Origin: Tillandsia leiboldiana
Lineage: Eukaryota; Streptophyta; Magnoliopsida; Poales; Bromeliaceae
Assembly (NCBI GenBank): GCA_029204045.2
Contig: CM055071.1
Location: 21,221,449 to 21,285,448, forward strand
Direction of reading: 5' to 3'
Length of the DNA: 64,000 nucleotides
The translations under genes were made by a program, and so were the position numbers. Each line of letters opens with the position of its first letter. Position 1 is the first letter of the stretch. Below are positions 43,740 through 54,841 of the stretch, piece after piece. Below the pieces are notes generated by a model that was given only the letters and a program-made list of their open reading frames with translations, made no database searches and was not told the DNA's origin.

Positions 43740-46700
43740 GATGAGGATAACAACGCGACGGCATTCCACGCATCCACAACTTCACCTTACGTGTGCTTTA
43801 TGGCAAGTACATCCGGGTCATTATCCAACTCCTCCTAGGTTGAAAAATCTGCATCGAATGATGAACCGAGTGATTCCGAAGGTGAAGACTTTGCTTTTGC
43901 CTATCATAAACTATTGAAGGATTCAAAGAAAGTGGCAAAGCAAAACAAGAGTTTGAGAAGAAGGTTGTGGGATCTTGAAGAAGAAGCTAAAAAGACAACT
44001 TCTTTCTAAAACGCTCTTGAAGTGGAAAGGGATAATTTGAACAAGTTAAATGTTTCCCTTCAAGAGAAGAACGAGCATTTCGAGAAGGAACACAACAAGT
44101 TGGTGGATAAAGCTAATTACTTCTTGAAGCTCTACACCGAGGCTCGACAAGAGAAGATGGAGATGATGAAGACCATATTCCAACTTAAGGAAGATTTGAA
44201 GCGTTTCTCTTCCGGAAGGAGCAAGTTGGATAAGATGCTTAGTCTTGGTCAAACGAATCGTTTGGGCCTTGTTTACGATCGAACTGGAAACAGTCCTAGT
44301 TCGAGTGAAATAATTTTTGTGCCTCAGTCGGTTGCTCCTCCTCCTCCTCCACCGACGAAAAACAATGCATCCAACGACAACAAGCCTACCTCAATTCGGC
44401 CAGGATTAAATACTTCCAAGGTATGTTTTCGTTGTGGTTTTGTAGGGCACATTAGAAGAAATTGCAAGAATGGAGCGAAGTGATCAAATCAAACGCCTCT
44501 TGCAACAACTACCAACGAGTTCATCCCCCGGAAATCAAAGAAGAATCTTTCAAAGGTAAAGAACTTTGGTAGTACACCTAACAAGACGACGTCATCATGG
44601 ATTTCAAAGAAAAGCGATCAAGCGAACAAGACGCATTCACCAAGGAAATCAATGTCACAATCATTGCCGACGTATTCCAAAACTTGCAAGGTTTGGGTGC
44701 GGAAAGGTGAAGTCTTCCCTTGTCTTGTCATTCATACATCACTACATGCTTTTGACAACTCGTCTTGGTATCTGGATAGTGGATGTTCCTGTCACATGAC
44801 CGGTGACAAAAATTGTTTTCAAATTTTAGAGAAAACCTCCGGAGGACTTGTAGTTTTCGGAGACGGTCGTTCTTCAAAAATTGTTGGAAAATGAACAATT
44901 ACTATTCCAGAAGGTCCAGTTTTGAACGATGCCTTATTTGTTGAAGGCCTTAAGACTAACCTCATTAGCATTAGTCAATTGTGTGATAATGGCTTTTTCA
45001 GTTAATTTTTCGTCTGTTGAATGTATTGTAACTGATAAGGACCATTCATTCTTTTTGAAAGGGGTTAGGTCTGAAAACAATTGCTTTGTAGTTCCTAACA
45101 AAATTTCTGAACATTGTAACCTAGTGTCACTTGATAATGAAACTCTTTGGCATGAAAGACTAGGTCACATTAATTTTAAGGAACTAGCTAGAATTTCCAA
45201 CAAAGACGTGGTTAAGGGTGTTCCTAAACTATCTTTTAAAGAAAACATTGTGTGTGGAGGTTGTCAAAAGGGAAAACAATCAAGGGCCACACACAAGAAT
45301 TTAAACCACGTGGGAACCAAACGGCCACTTGAATTATTGCACATGGACTTAATGGGGCCGACTCGTCAACCAAGTTTGGGAGGTAAATGGTACATTTTTC
45401 TTTTGGTTGATGATTTCTCTAGATTTTCTTGGGTAGCATTTTAAAAGAGAAAGCGGATACTTTCGATTCTTTTCATGAGATTTGTCTTCGTGTTATGATT
45501 GAGAAAAATGAAAAGATCGTTCGTGTTCGGAGTGATAGAGGTGGAGAATTCATCAATTCTAAATTCATTGATTTTTGCACTTCCAATAGCATAAAACATG
45601 AATTCTCTGCACCCTATACACCTCAACAGAATGGTGTAGTCGAGCGCAAAAATAGAGTTGTACAAGAGATGGCGCGTGTTATTATGCTTCACAGCCGGAA
45701 ACTCCCGTTACATTTTTGGGCCGAAGCAGTTAACACCACGGTCTATGTAATCAATCGAGTGTATTTGCGCCTGGGTACTTTGAATACACCATATGAGCTA
45801 TGGTTTTGTAGAAAACCAAATATCAAATATTTTCGAATCTTTGGGAGTCGCTGTTACATTTTACGTGATCGCGAAAATCTTGAAAAATTCGACTCTCGAA
45901 GTGACGAATGAATTTTCATGGGTTATTCTACAAACAGTAGAGCATATCGGGTATTTAATCTCGAATCTAAAACGATGGTAGAATCTTTTAATATTAAAGT
46001 AGATGAAGCTTTTCATTTTTCAACTGATAATTCTACCCCTGATATGTCTCTTGGTGATGATACTCCTGTAAAAGATATTGCATCTTCTCATAATAATTCT
46101 TCCGATAATGTTGATGCATCTCATAGTTCTTCTAGTTTATCTGATGTGTAGGAATCATCACACTATTCTCCGAGTACTCAGTTACCGCAAACGCTACGTA
46201 TCTCCAAGGACCATCCAGAGTCAAATATCATTGGAGATCCACAAGGAGTCAGGACTCGGAGACAGTTGGTTTGTGGAGTTGCGTGTTACGTCTCCATGTT
46301 GGAACCAAAGAATGTCGATTAGGCTCTTCAAGACAATTATTGGATTGAAGAAATGAAAGAAGAGCTCCATCAATTTGAAAGAAACAAAGTCTGGGAACTA
46401 ACGAAGCCTCCGAAGCAACACAACATAATTGGTACAAAGTGGATTTTCAAGAACAAGAAAAACAAGGATGGTACCGTCATTCGGAACAAAGCACGCCTAG
46501 TTGCTCAGGGCTATTCACAAGTTGAAGGTATAGACTTTGATGAGACGTTCGCCCCGGTAGCTCGTCTCGAGTCAATTCGTATCCTTTTTGCGATTGCTTG
46601 TCATTTCAAAATTAAACTTTTTCAAATGGACGTTAAGACCACATTTTTAAATAGTTTTCTAAATGAGGAAGTTTATGTGGCTCAACCGAAAGGTTTCATT

Positions 46701-47256
46701 GATCATAAACTACCTAACCATGTGTTTCGACTGAAAAAGGCTCTTTACAGTCTAAAACAAGCACCGCGAGCATGGTACGAAAGGTTGACAAAGCACATTT
46801 TGGAAAAGGGCTATACTCGAGGGGGAGCAGATCGGACACACTTTGTGAAGCACCTTCAGGATAACTTCATTGTGGCACAAATCTATGTCGATGACATTGT
46901 ATTCGGTGCAACAAGGAATAATGATGCTTCAAAATTCGCCGAGACAATGGAAAGCGAATTTGAGATGTCCATGATGGGCGAGCTAACATATTTTCTTGGA
47001 TTGCAAGTCAAACAAAAGTGAAGAAGGCATTCATCTGTGCCAATCCAAGTATGCAAAGGAGTTGGTCAAGAAATTCGGATTAGAAAATTCTAAAGACTTT
47101 CCGACTCCAATGGGAACTAGCAACAAGGGATAAGAAAGTAAATCTCTCGGTGAAAGTGTAGACGAAAAGCTTTATCGCAGCATGATTGGAAGTCTACTCT
47201 ATCTCACGGCTAGTCGCCCGGATATATCCTTCAGTGTTGGGATTTGCGTGAGATAT
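43740..47256 (+). pseudogene. Copia-B gag 3' part and pol, degenerate
   Basis: Resumes gag after the solo LTR: coiled coil, second knuckle CFRCGFVGHIRRNC, protease LDSGCSCHMTGD, GAG-pre-integrase LWHERLGHINFKEL, integrase with HMDLMGP, SDRGGEF and VVERKN, and RT with YVDD. It ends in RNase H at the Copia-C junction. At least eight stops or frameshifts are visible, for example TAA near 44008, TGA near 44892, TGA near 45909, TAG near 46149, TAG near 46321 and TAA near 47132. Confidence 0.9.
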
Positions 47257-47483
47257 TGTTACGGAATTTGAGTTGGCGTAGTTTCGTGAAAGTCTCAAGT
47301 CTTGAAGATTGAAGGTGAAGAAAGTTGGATCATTTAACTCAATCTCAAGAAAGAAGAATTCAAAAGGATCAGGTATGTTTAACTAAAGATTTTGTGTGAT
47401 CCGAATACTTCTTGTAGTGTAGAAACACTTGGAAGAATCTTTCATTGCATAAAAATCAAAAACTGGACTTGGGACATGTTCAG

Positions 47484-47840
47484 GATCCGGATCAGGTTGT
47501 TCGATCCGGATCCCGAAGGTGGTTCGTTCATACACCAGTTCAATCCGGATCGTAGCCTCTCTTGATCCGGATCCCGAACACTGAGTTTACCATCTTCCTT
47601 GAACAATCCGGATCAGGCTTCGCAATCCGGATCCCGAACGTTGATGTTTGGTGAACTGTATGAACGATCCGGATCAAGCACTTCGATCCGGATCCCGAAC
47701 CTTCGTTTTTCTGGAATTGCCTGACTCGTTACGACGATCCGGATCACAGCTAATCCGATCCGGATCGCCGTCCGTAAAATTTCCAGAAATGTTAGGTTTT
47801 TGATTCTTATCTCCTTCCTAGGGTTTCTAACCTATAAATA
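47484..47840 (+). promoter_or_regulatory. U3 palindrome array and TATA box (Copia-C LTR)
   Basis: About ten GATCCGGATC or AATCCGGATC sites, mostly in pairs. Three pairs start 19 bp apart and the second member is usually followed by CCGAAC. TATAAATA is at 47833-47840; the RNA start is inferred near 47865. Confidence 0.75.
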
Positions 47841-47985
47841 GACCCTATGACTCTTCTTTTAGGGTGAATCCAAAAAGAGGCCGAAAATAACTATAGCCGT
47901 CATTTTCATATATACGCCTCTAGATCCACATATAGAGAAGAAAGGAAATCATTAGAGAATACTTTATGTTTCTTCATCTATATTG

Positions 47986-48310
47986 ATTAGTTTGATTCTA
48001 GGTTTTCATACTCACATCTTGAGTTGAATCAAACTAATGAATACTTAGATGGTATTTCCGATCTATCTTTGATCTAAGTATTCGGCGGATCATCACCACC
48101 AAAAACAATGATTTACCCCAAAAATCGGCGCATGGATTCGCGTGTCCTTGTGGATTCAAGGTTCAACCGCTCTCGTGGATTCGGAGCGAGGCACGTTCGT
48201 GGATTCGAAGGGTGCTATTGGGTGAAGACCGTGGACTCGGTCGGACGTCGTGGATTCGACGTTGGACGCCGTGGATTCGGCGTTGGGCGCAGATCGTGGA
48301 TTCGAGAAGC
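47986..48310 (+). other. Structured leader: two long hairpins plus TGGATT-loop hairpin array
   Basis: Stems of 13 bp (47986-47998 with 48026-48038) and 11 bp (48040-48050 with 48072-48082). They are followed by loops at 48133, 48151, 48176, 48200, 48232 (TGGACT), 48251, 48272 and 48296, each flanked by complementary arms of 3-7 bp. Confidence 0.75.
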
Positions 48311-48639
48311 GTCACGGAGCGAGCGGAGAAGATCCTCTAGGAGCGTATGGAAAAGGTTGAGTCGTAAGTGTGTACGGTAAATCACCTTGTACGTGTTTTA
48401 ATTCTAGTGGATTTCTGCCGTGTTATCGGTCCCGTGGTTTTTTACTCCGGTGATGGAGTTTTCCACGTAAAAATCTTGCGAGTTATTTTTATTTCCGCAT
48501 TGGGTTTTTATCGCAACGATTTTTGAGTGTTTATACGTTTACACCTATTCACCCCCCTCTAGGTGTTTTTTCCCCTATTTAGATCCTTATTACATATAAC
48601 CCAACAAGTGGTATCGGAGCGGGAATAGGGTTGTAAACA

Positions 48640-50661
48640 ATGGTTGAAGGTGGAAACATCAATCGACCCCCTTTCTTTGATGGAACAAATTATGCGTACT
48701 GGAAAGTACGGATGAAAGCCTTTTTAATTTCCATCGACGAAAGGGTGTGGCAATCAATTGAAGTAGGACGGTCTAATCCAACTGAAATTATCTCTGATGT
48801 TCGCACCTTAAAACCTAGGTCGAAATGGACCAAGGAAGAGTTAGATTCTTCTTCTTACAATGGCAAGGGAATTAATGCTATTTTTAATGCCTTATCTCAA
48901 ACTGAATTCTCTCGCGTCTCGGCATGTGAGACTGCGAAAGAAATCTGGGATGTTCTTCAGGTTACACATGAGGGAACTAACCTCGTGAAGATTCAGAAAC
49001 TGCAAATGCTTACGAGCAAGTTTGACTCTATCTTGATGGCAGAAAATGAATCTTTCACGGACTACTATACACGATTGCAAGACATCGTAAACTCATGTGC
49101 TAACCTGGGAGAGAAGATTCCAGAATTTTAGATTGTAAGAAAGATCTTAAGAACTCTTCCTGAACGATTTCGCCCAAAGGTTACTGCCATTGAAACTATT
49201 AAACACCCGGACGAAATACGTGTAGAAGAATTAGTTGGTTCATTACAAACATATGAAATGACGTTTACTACTAACAATTCTTCTGGAAAGGCATCCACTT
49301 CTAAGTCTTCAGGTTATGCGTTGAAAACAACTAAGGAAGAAGACGCGGATACATCCTCCTCAGACGATGACGAGAACCTTTCTATGGAGGAATTTGAGAA
49401 GCAGCTCGCTCTCTTGACAAGGAAGTTTCGCCGCAACTTTTGAAGGGGTAATTCAAGTAAATCTCCATCCTTCGGAAAGTCGAACAAAGGCAAGGGTACT
49501 TCAAGTTACAAGTCAAGAAAGCAAGAGAACTTCTCAAAGGATAAGAAAAGTTCAGAGGGACAACTACAATGCTTCAAATGTCGAGGCTACGGCCACATTG
49601 CAACGGAGTGTCCCAACAAGTATCCGGCGAAGAAGAAGGCGATGCAAGTCGTCACTTGGGATGACAACTCAACGTCAAATGAGTCGTCTTCAAGTGATGA
49701 AGAAAAGAGATCCACGGCATTCCACGCGTCCATATCTTCACCCTTCATGTGCTTTATGGCAAGTACGTCCGAGTCATTGTCCAACTCCACTGTTGAAAAG
49801 AATGCAACGGACAATGAATCGGATGATTCGGAAGGTGAAGATTTTGCTTTAGCCTATCACAGACCTTTACGGGATTCAAAGAAACCGGCTAAGCAAAACA
49901 AGGGGTTGAGAGGGAGATTGCAGGATCTCGAAGAAGAAGTAAAAAGAGTAACTTCTCTCTCGACCGATCTTGAAGTGGAAAGGGATAATTTGATAAAAGC
50001 AAATGTTTCCATTCAAGAGTCCAATGAGCAACTCGAGAAGAATTATATAGATATGGTGAACAAAGCGAACTACTTCTTGAAGCTCTACGGCGAGGCCCGA
50101 CGGGAAAAATTGGAAATGACAGAGACCATTTGCCAACTCAAGGATGACTTACAGCAATTTTCTTCTGGAAGGAGTAAGTTGGATAAACTTCTTGGTCTTG
50201 GTCAAACAAACAAGTCCGGCCTCGGATACACTCAAACTGGAAACAGTCCAAGTTCGAGTGGGACAGTTTTTGTGCCTCAGTCGGTATCTCCTCCTCCGAC
50301 ACCGGAATTCAAGACAACCAACGACAACAAGCCTACTTCATCCTCTTCGGAATCGTCAAGCACTAAGGTATGTTTTCGTTGTAATTTTGCAGGGCACATT
50401 GAAAGAAATTGCAAGATTGGAGCTCAAAGATCAAATCAACCACATCTTGCAACTGCTACCAATAAGTTCACTCCCCGGAACTCAAAGAAGGATTTTTCTA
50501 AAGAAAAGGACATTGGTAGTACTTCAAACAAGACGATGACAAAAGAAAAAGATCAATCATACAAGACGTCTTCATCAAGGAAAACTTCTCAACCATTGCC
50601 AACATACTCCAAAACTCAAAAGGTTTGGGTATGCAAAGGTGAAACCCTTCCTTGTCTTTAA
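48640..50661 (+). pseudogene. Copia-C gag with two nonsense codons
   Basis: Starts MVEGGNINRPPFFDG. TAG at 49129-49131 and TGA at 49441-49443 each replace a codon that is sense in Copia-A (AAG and CGA). The rest, including both CCHC knuckles (CFKCRGYGHIATEC and CFRCNFAGHIERNC) and the coiled coil between them, is open. The frame stops at the poly(T) scar. Confidence 0.9.
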
Positions 50662-50740
50662 TCGTTCTACGATTAAAATGTTGTGTAGTTTATGTAGACT
50701 ATTTTTTTTTTTTTTTTTTTTTTTTTTTCTTTCTTTTGGC
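50660..50740 (+). other. Deletion scar with 27-T run
   Basis: About 80 bp replace the roughly 620 bp that in Copia-A encode the protease, the GAG-pre-integrase zinc region and the first integrase Asp. The insert contains TTTAATCG-TTCTA-CGATTAAA (8-bp stem) and T27 (50702-50728). Confidence 0.85.
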
Positions 50741-50757
50741 CTACTCGTCAACCATCT

Positions 50758-53208
50758 TTGGGAGGTAAATGGTATATTTTCTTATTGGTTGATGATTTCT
50801 CTCGGTATTCTTGGATAGCATTTTTAAAAGAGAAAGCTGATACTTTTGATTCTTTTCACGAGATTTGCCTTCGTATTATGATTGAAAAGAATGAAAAGAT
50901 CATTCGTGTTAGAAGTGATAGAGGTGGAGAATTCATTAATTCTAAATTCATTGACTTTTGTACTTCAAACGGTATTAAGCATGAATTCTCTGCACCCTAT
51001 ACACCTCAACAGAATGGTGTTGTCGAGCGCAAAAACAGGGTTGTTCAAGAGATGGCACGTGTGATGCTTCACAGCCGAAATTTACCGCTACATTTTTGGG
51101 CTGAAGCTGTGAACACTGCAATCTATGTAATTGATCGAGTTTATTTGCGCCCGGGAACGTTAAATACACCATATGAACTATGGTGTGGTAGAAAACCCAA
51201 TATCAAATATTTTCGCATCTTCGGGAGTCGGTGTTACATTTTACGTGACCGTGAAAATCTTGGAAAGTTTGACTCACGAAGTGACGAAGGGATTTTCTTG
51301 GGGTATTCTACTAATAGTAGAGCATATCAAGTATTTAACTTGGAATCTAAGACGATCGTAGAATCTATAAATGTTAAAGTAGATGAAGCTTTTCACTTTG
51401 CATCTAAAAAATCTACCCTCGATATCTCTCTAGATGATGATTCTCCTGCCGTTGCATCTTCTCATAATAATACTTCCAATATTAATGATGCATCTAATGG
51501 TTCTTCAAGTTTATCTAATGTACAGGAATCATCTCATTTATCTCCGAGTACTTCGTCTCAACAAATGCTACGAATCTCCAAGGATCATCCGGAATCGAAT
51601 ATTATTGGAGATCCACAAGAAGGAGTTAGAACTCGGAGGCAGTTGGTTTGTGGATTCGCTTGCTACGTATCTTTAATCGAACCAAAGAACATAGATGAAG
51701 CTCTTCAGGATGACTACTGGATTAAAGCAATGCAGGAAGAGCTCCATCAATTTGAGCGAAACAAAGTCTGGGAATTAACGAAGCCTCCAAAGCAACATAA
51801 TGTGATAGGTACCAAATGGATCTTCAAGAACAAGAAGAATGAGGATGGTACTATCATCAGGAACAAGGCACGATTAGTTGCTCAAGGCTACTCTCAAGTA
51901 GAAGGTATAGACTTTGATGAAACATTCGCCCCTGTAGCTAGACTCGAGTCCATTCGTATACTGTTTGCTATTGCTTGTCATTTTAAAATCAAATTATTTC
52001 AAATGGACGTTAAGAGCGCATTTCTAAATGGGTTTTTAAATGAGGAAGTTTATGTGGCTCAACCGAAAGGTTTTGTAGACCATAAACAACCTAACCATGT
52101 TTTTCGTTTGAAAAAGGCTCTTTACGGTCTGAAACAAGCACCGCGAGCATGGTACGAAAGGTTGACAAAGCACCTTTTGGAGAAGGGCTACACTCGAGGG
52201 GGAGCTGATAGGACTCTCTTTGTGAAGCATTATCAAAGCAATTTCATTGTAGCACAAATCTATGTCGATGACATTGTATTTGGCGCAACAAGAGATAATG
52301 ATGCTTCTAAATTCGCGGAGACCATGGAAAGCGAATTTGAGATGTCCATGATGGGCGAATTGACTTATTTCCTTGGATTGCAAATTAAACAAAATGATGA
52401 AGGTATTCACTTGAGTCAATCCAAGTATGCAATGGAGTTGGTTAAAAAGTTTGACCTTGAAAATTCGAAGGATTTTCCGACTCCAATGGGAACTAGCCAC
52501 AAGGGACTTGGAAGTGAATCACAAAGTGAGAATGTAGACGAGAAACTGTATCGAAGTATGATTGGAAGTCTACTTTACCTCACGGCTAGTCGCCCGGATA
52601 TATCTTTTGGTGTTGGGATCTGCGCGAGATATCAACCTGCACCAAAGGAGGTTCACCTGAAAGCGGTGAAAAGGATCATCCGGTATATCAAAGGATCAAT
52701 TAATTTCGGAATTTGGTATCCTATGGGAACAAGTTTGGATATTGTTGGATACTCAGATGCCGATTGGGCAGGATCAGTGGATGATCGGAAAAGCACGAGT
52801 GGTGCATGCTTCTATCTTGGCCATTGCCTTGTTGCATGGCACAGTAAAAAGCAGAATTGCATAGCACTCTCGACTGCCGAAGCGGAATACATTTCAGCTG
52901 GAAGTTGTTCAACTCAACTCATTTGGATGAAAAGCGTACTGAGCGACTTCCGGATTTTAGCATCTTCGGTAACAATACTTTGTGACAACACAAGTGCAAT
53001 TAACATTTCTAAAAACCCTGTGTTGCACTCTAGAACAAAACATATTGAACTTAGATATCATTTTCTTAGAGAGCTAGTTGAATCAAATATTCTTCAACTT
53101 TCATATATTCCAACTGAGGATCAATTAGCTGACATTCTAACAAAACCTTTGGATCAAAAACGTTTTATTCATTTGCGAAAAGCAATTGGAATGCTTTCCT
53201 TGAAATAA
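50758..53208 (+). CDS. Copia-C truncated Pol: integrase core (part), RT, RNase H
   Basis: An 816-codon open frame, a remnant of the polyprotein rather than a natural gene; the frame is open from about 50737 (PTRQPSLGGKW). Integrase keeps SDRGGEF and VVERKN but has lost the first catalytic Asp (HMDLMGP), so it should not be active. RT (QMDVKSAFLN, YVDDIVFGAT) and RNase H (SDADWAG, STAEAEY, CDNTSA) motifs are intact and nearly identical to Copia-A. The stop is at the same place as in Copia-A. Confidence 0.85.
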   Translation: MGGKWYIFLLVDDFSRYSWIAFLKEKADTFDSFHEICLRIMIEKNEKIIRVRSDRGGEFINSKFIDFCTSNGIKHEFSAPYTPQQNGVVERKNRVVQEMARVMLHSRNLPLHFWAEAVNTAIYVIDRVYLRPGTLNTPYELWCGRKPNIKYFRIFGSRCYILRDRENLGKFDSRSDEGIFLGYSTNSRAYQVFNLESKTIVESINVKVDEAFHFASKKSTLDISLDDDSPAVASSHNNTSNINDASNGSSSLSNVQESSHLSPSTSSQQMLRISKDHPESNIIGDPQEGVRTRRQLVCGFACYVSLIEPKNIDEALQDDYWIKAMQEELHQFERNKVWELTKPPKQHNVIGTKWIFKNKKNEDGTIIRNKARLVAQGYSQVEGIDFDETFAPVARLESIRILFAIACHFKIKLFQMDVKSAFLNGFLNEEVYVAQPKGFVDHKQPNHVFRLKKALYGLKQAPRAWYERLTKHLLEKGYTRGGADRTLFVKHYQSNFIVAQIYVDDIVFGATRDNDASKFAETMESEFEMSMMGELTYFLGLQIKQNDEGIHLSQSKYAMELVKKFDLENSKDFPTPMGTSHKGLGSESQSENVDEKLYRSMIGSLLYLTASRPDISFGVGICARYQPAPKEVHLKAVKRIIRYIKGSINFGIWYPMGTSLDIVGYSDADWAGSVDDRKSTSGACFYLGHCLVAWHSKKQNCIALSTAEAEYISAGSCSTQLIWMKSVLSDFRILASSVTILCDNTSAINISKNPVLHSRTKHIELRYHFLRELVESNILQLSYIPTEDQLADILTKPLDQKRFIHLRKAIGMLSLK

Positions 53209-54142
53209 ACTTCTTTTTGAAACCTTTGCTTATGATAGGTTTTGTTTTTGTCTTGTTTTGTTCATTATCTATGTTTGTACATAGGACATTAATTGAGCAT
53301 AGATCATAATTGACTTTAATTGCATCTTTTCGCACATTTAGAAATTTATTATGCTTTTGCCATCATAATATTTCACTGTTGCAATGATCATTTATGTTAA
53401 TTAAATCATCTTCTGAGTGATCAAAGTCAATTTCTCTCTCAATGATCTCTTGGTATAGTCATTATCTTATTTGACTGCTTAGTCGAGTATGAAATCGAGA
53501 TCAATTTTTGGTTGAATACTTTATATCTTAAATAATTGATAGCCAATTGAGGGGGAGTCAAAGAAAAGTAAAATGCTCAAAAGATGTGGAAAGAGTTACA
53601 TCCCAATGAGGAGTGAGAAAACTACCACCACATGGAGGAAAGAGCTACCACCTCGGTCGTCCGAGTATTGTGTGCAGCTACCACATGTATACCAAGCATG
53701 GTTGCTCAAATTTTTGATTATGTAAAATGCATGTTGAAATACTTGACTCCGTCAAATTTCAAGGTTGGTATAAGGTGGGTTTTTAAAGAAAGATGCTCAA
53801 AGAGCCACTCTCTTCAACAAATTGTCTAGATACATTATCTACTATATTTGGGATTTCAAACATCTATTGATCTTTGTATTTCATTTTCTTTACTGAATTG
53901 ATGATTTGATAAAGGCATTACTCATAAGATCAAGTTAGATGTAATTGAAGGTGTTCAACTTTAAGGGATTTAATTTTTGTAAATTTTCGTTTCATTTTTG
54001 GATATTATTGATAGATTTGGCATAATCTAATTCTTGTTGTATGAAACGATGATTTTTGTTTAAAGTTGATACACATTTGTGCTTACAATCTTTTCTGGTT
54101 TTTCTTGAATTTCTCTAAAATTTTCTAACGAAAAAGTTGGAG
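53209..54142 (+). other. Spacer after Copia-C pol with internal polypurine tract
   Basis: Non-coding, closely matching the Copia-A spacer. TTGAGGGGGAGT lies near 53547-53558. No gene is supported. Confidence 0.6.
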
Positions 54143-54313
54143 CCGATCCGGATCTGGCAAGATGATCCGGATCCCTAACGCAGGTATTCTTCTGCGGGCT
54201 GACGATCCGGATTGGACCTGCCGATCCGGATCCCGAACGCAGTTTCTCACTGCGGGTAGCCGATCCGGATCGCAAGCATGGTCTGATCCGGATCGCGGCT
54301 AGGGTTTTATAAA
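54143..54313 (+). promoter_or_regulatory. Internal promoter-like module before env-like ORF (Copia-C)
   Basis: Six GATCCGGATC-type palindromes (two pairs with starts 19 bp apart) separated by a GCAGT/ACTGC-like hairpin, then TATAAA at 54308-54313. Same arrangement as 5190-5019 (minus). Confidence 0.6.
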
Positions 54314-54429
54314 GAACAAAAGGGTTTTGATTTCTTTTACTCCAATCTTTTGTTCCAAAGTTTCCAGAGCTTCTCTCTCTAGATTTCACCCTTCTTGGAA
54401 GCTTTCAAACTCAAGTTCTTCAACTCCAA

Positions 54430-54811
54430 GTAAGTTTTATTGATCAAAATCTCGGTTTTTTCACCGTTTTTCTCTTTTCCTCCTCAAACGTGATGAAATT
54501 CTTTGATCAATTTTGTTTGTGGATGGTTTTGATCAAATTTCTTTTGAAATAAGAACTCTGAGTAGATTAGTTTTGATTATATGCTAGGTATTCTCCTGAT
54601 TAACGGATTTATTAGGCTTCGATTTCTAAAATTTCAGTTTTAGGGCATATATAAGGATTTTCGAAAATCATGCAATTGATCTATTTTTAAAAGTCCTTTT
54701 GCAAAACTAATTTGATTCTTAGTCTCTCTACACGATAATGATTGTTTGGGTACAATTTTTCAAATTTCTGAAAATTAACAATTTTTCGCGTTCTTGAGTT
54801 GTTGCACACAG
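54430..54811 (+). other. Putative 5'-UTR intron (Copia-C)
   Basis: Donor CCAA/GTAAGT and acceptor TTGCACACAG/G bound 382 nt; positions are conserved with Copia-A. Confidence 0.5.
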
Positions 54812-54841
54812 GATTTCAATCTTCTTAAGGCACTTGGATCA

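Larger units (their letters stand above)
37223..47256 (+). mobile_element. Copia-B: decayed SIRE-type element, split by a solo LTR and cut by Copia-C
   Basis: 5' LTR 37223-38492, primer-binding site 38495-38506, gag from 38528, solo LTR insertion 39588-43739, pol to 47256 where Copia-C enters within RNase H (after the GICARY-equivalent). Many stops and frameshifts. It is a separate, older subfamily: its U3 palindromes are GTCCGGAC rather than GATCCGGATC. Confidence 0.85.
47257..48606 (+). mobile_element. 5' LTR of Copia-C (1350 bp)
   Basis: TG/CA ends. U3 palindrome array 47484-47768, TATAAATA 47833-47840, two long hairpins 47986-48038 and 48040-48082, eight TGGATT-type hairpins 48125-48310, and the terminal CACCTA/TAGGTG motif near 48542-48565. 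Confidence 0.9.
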
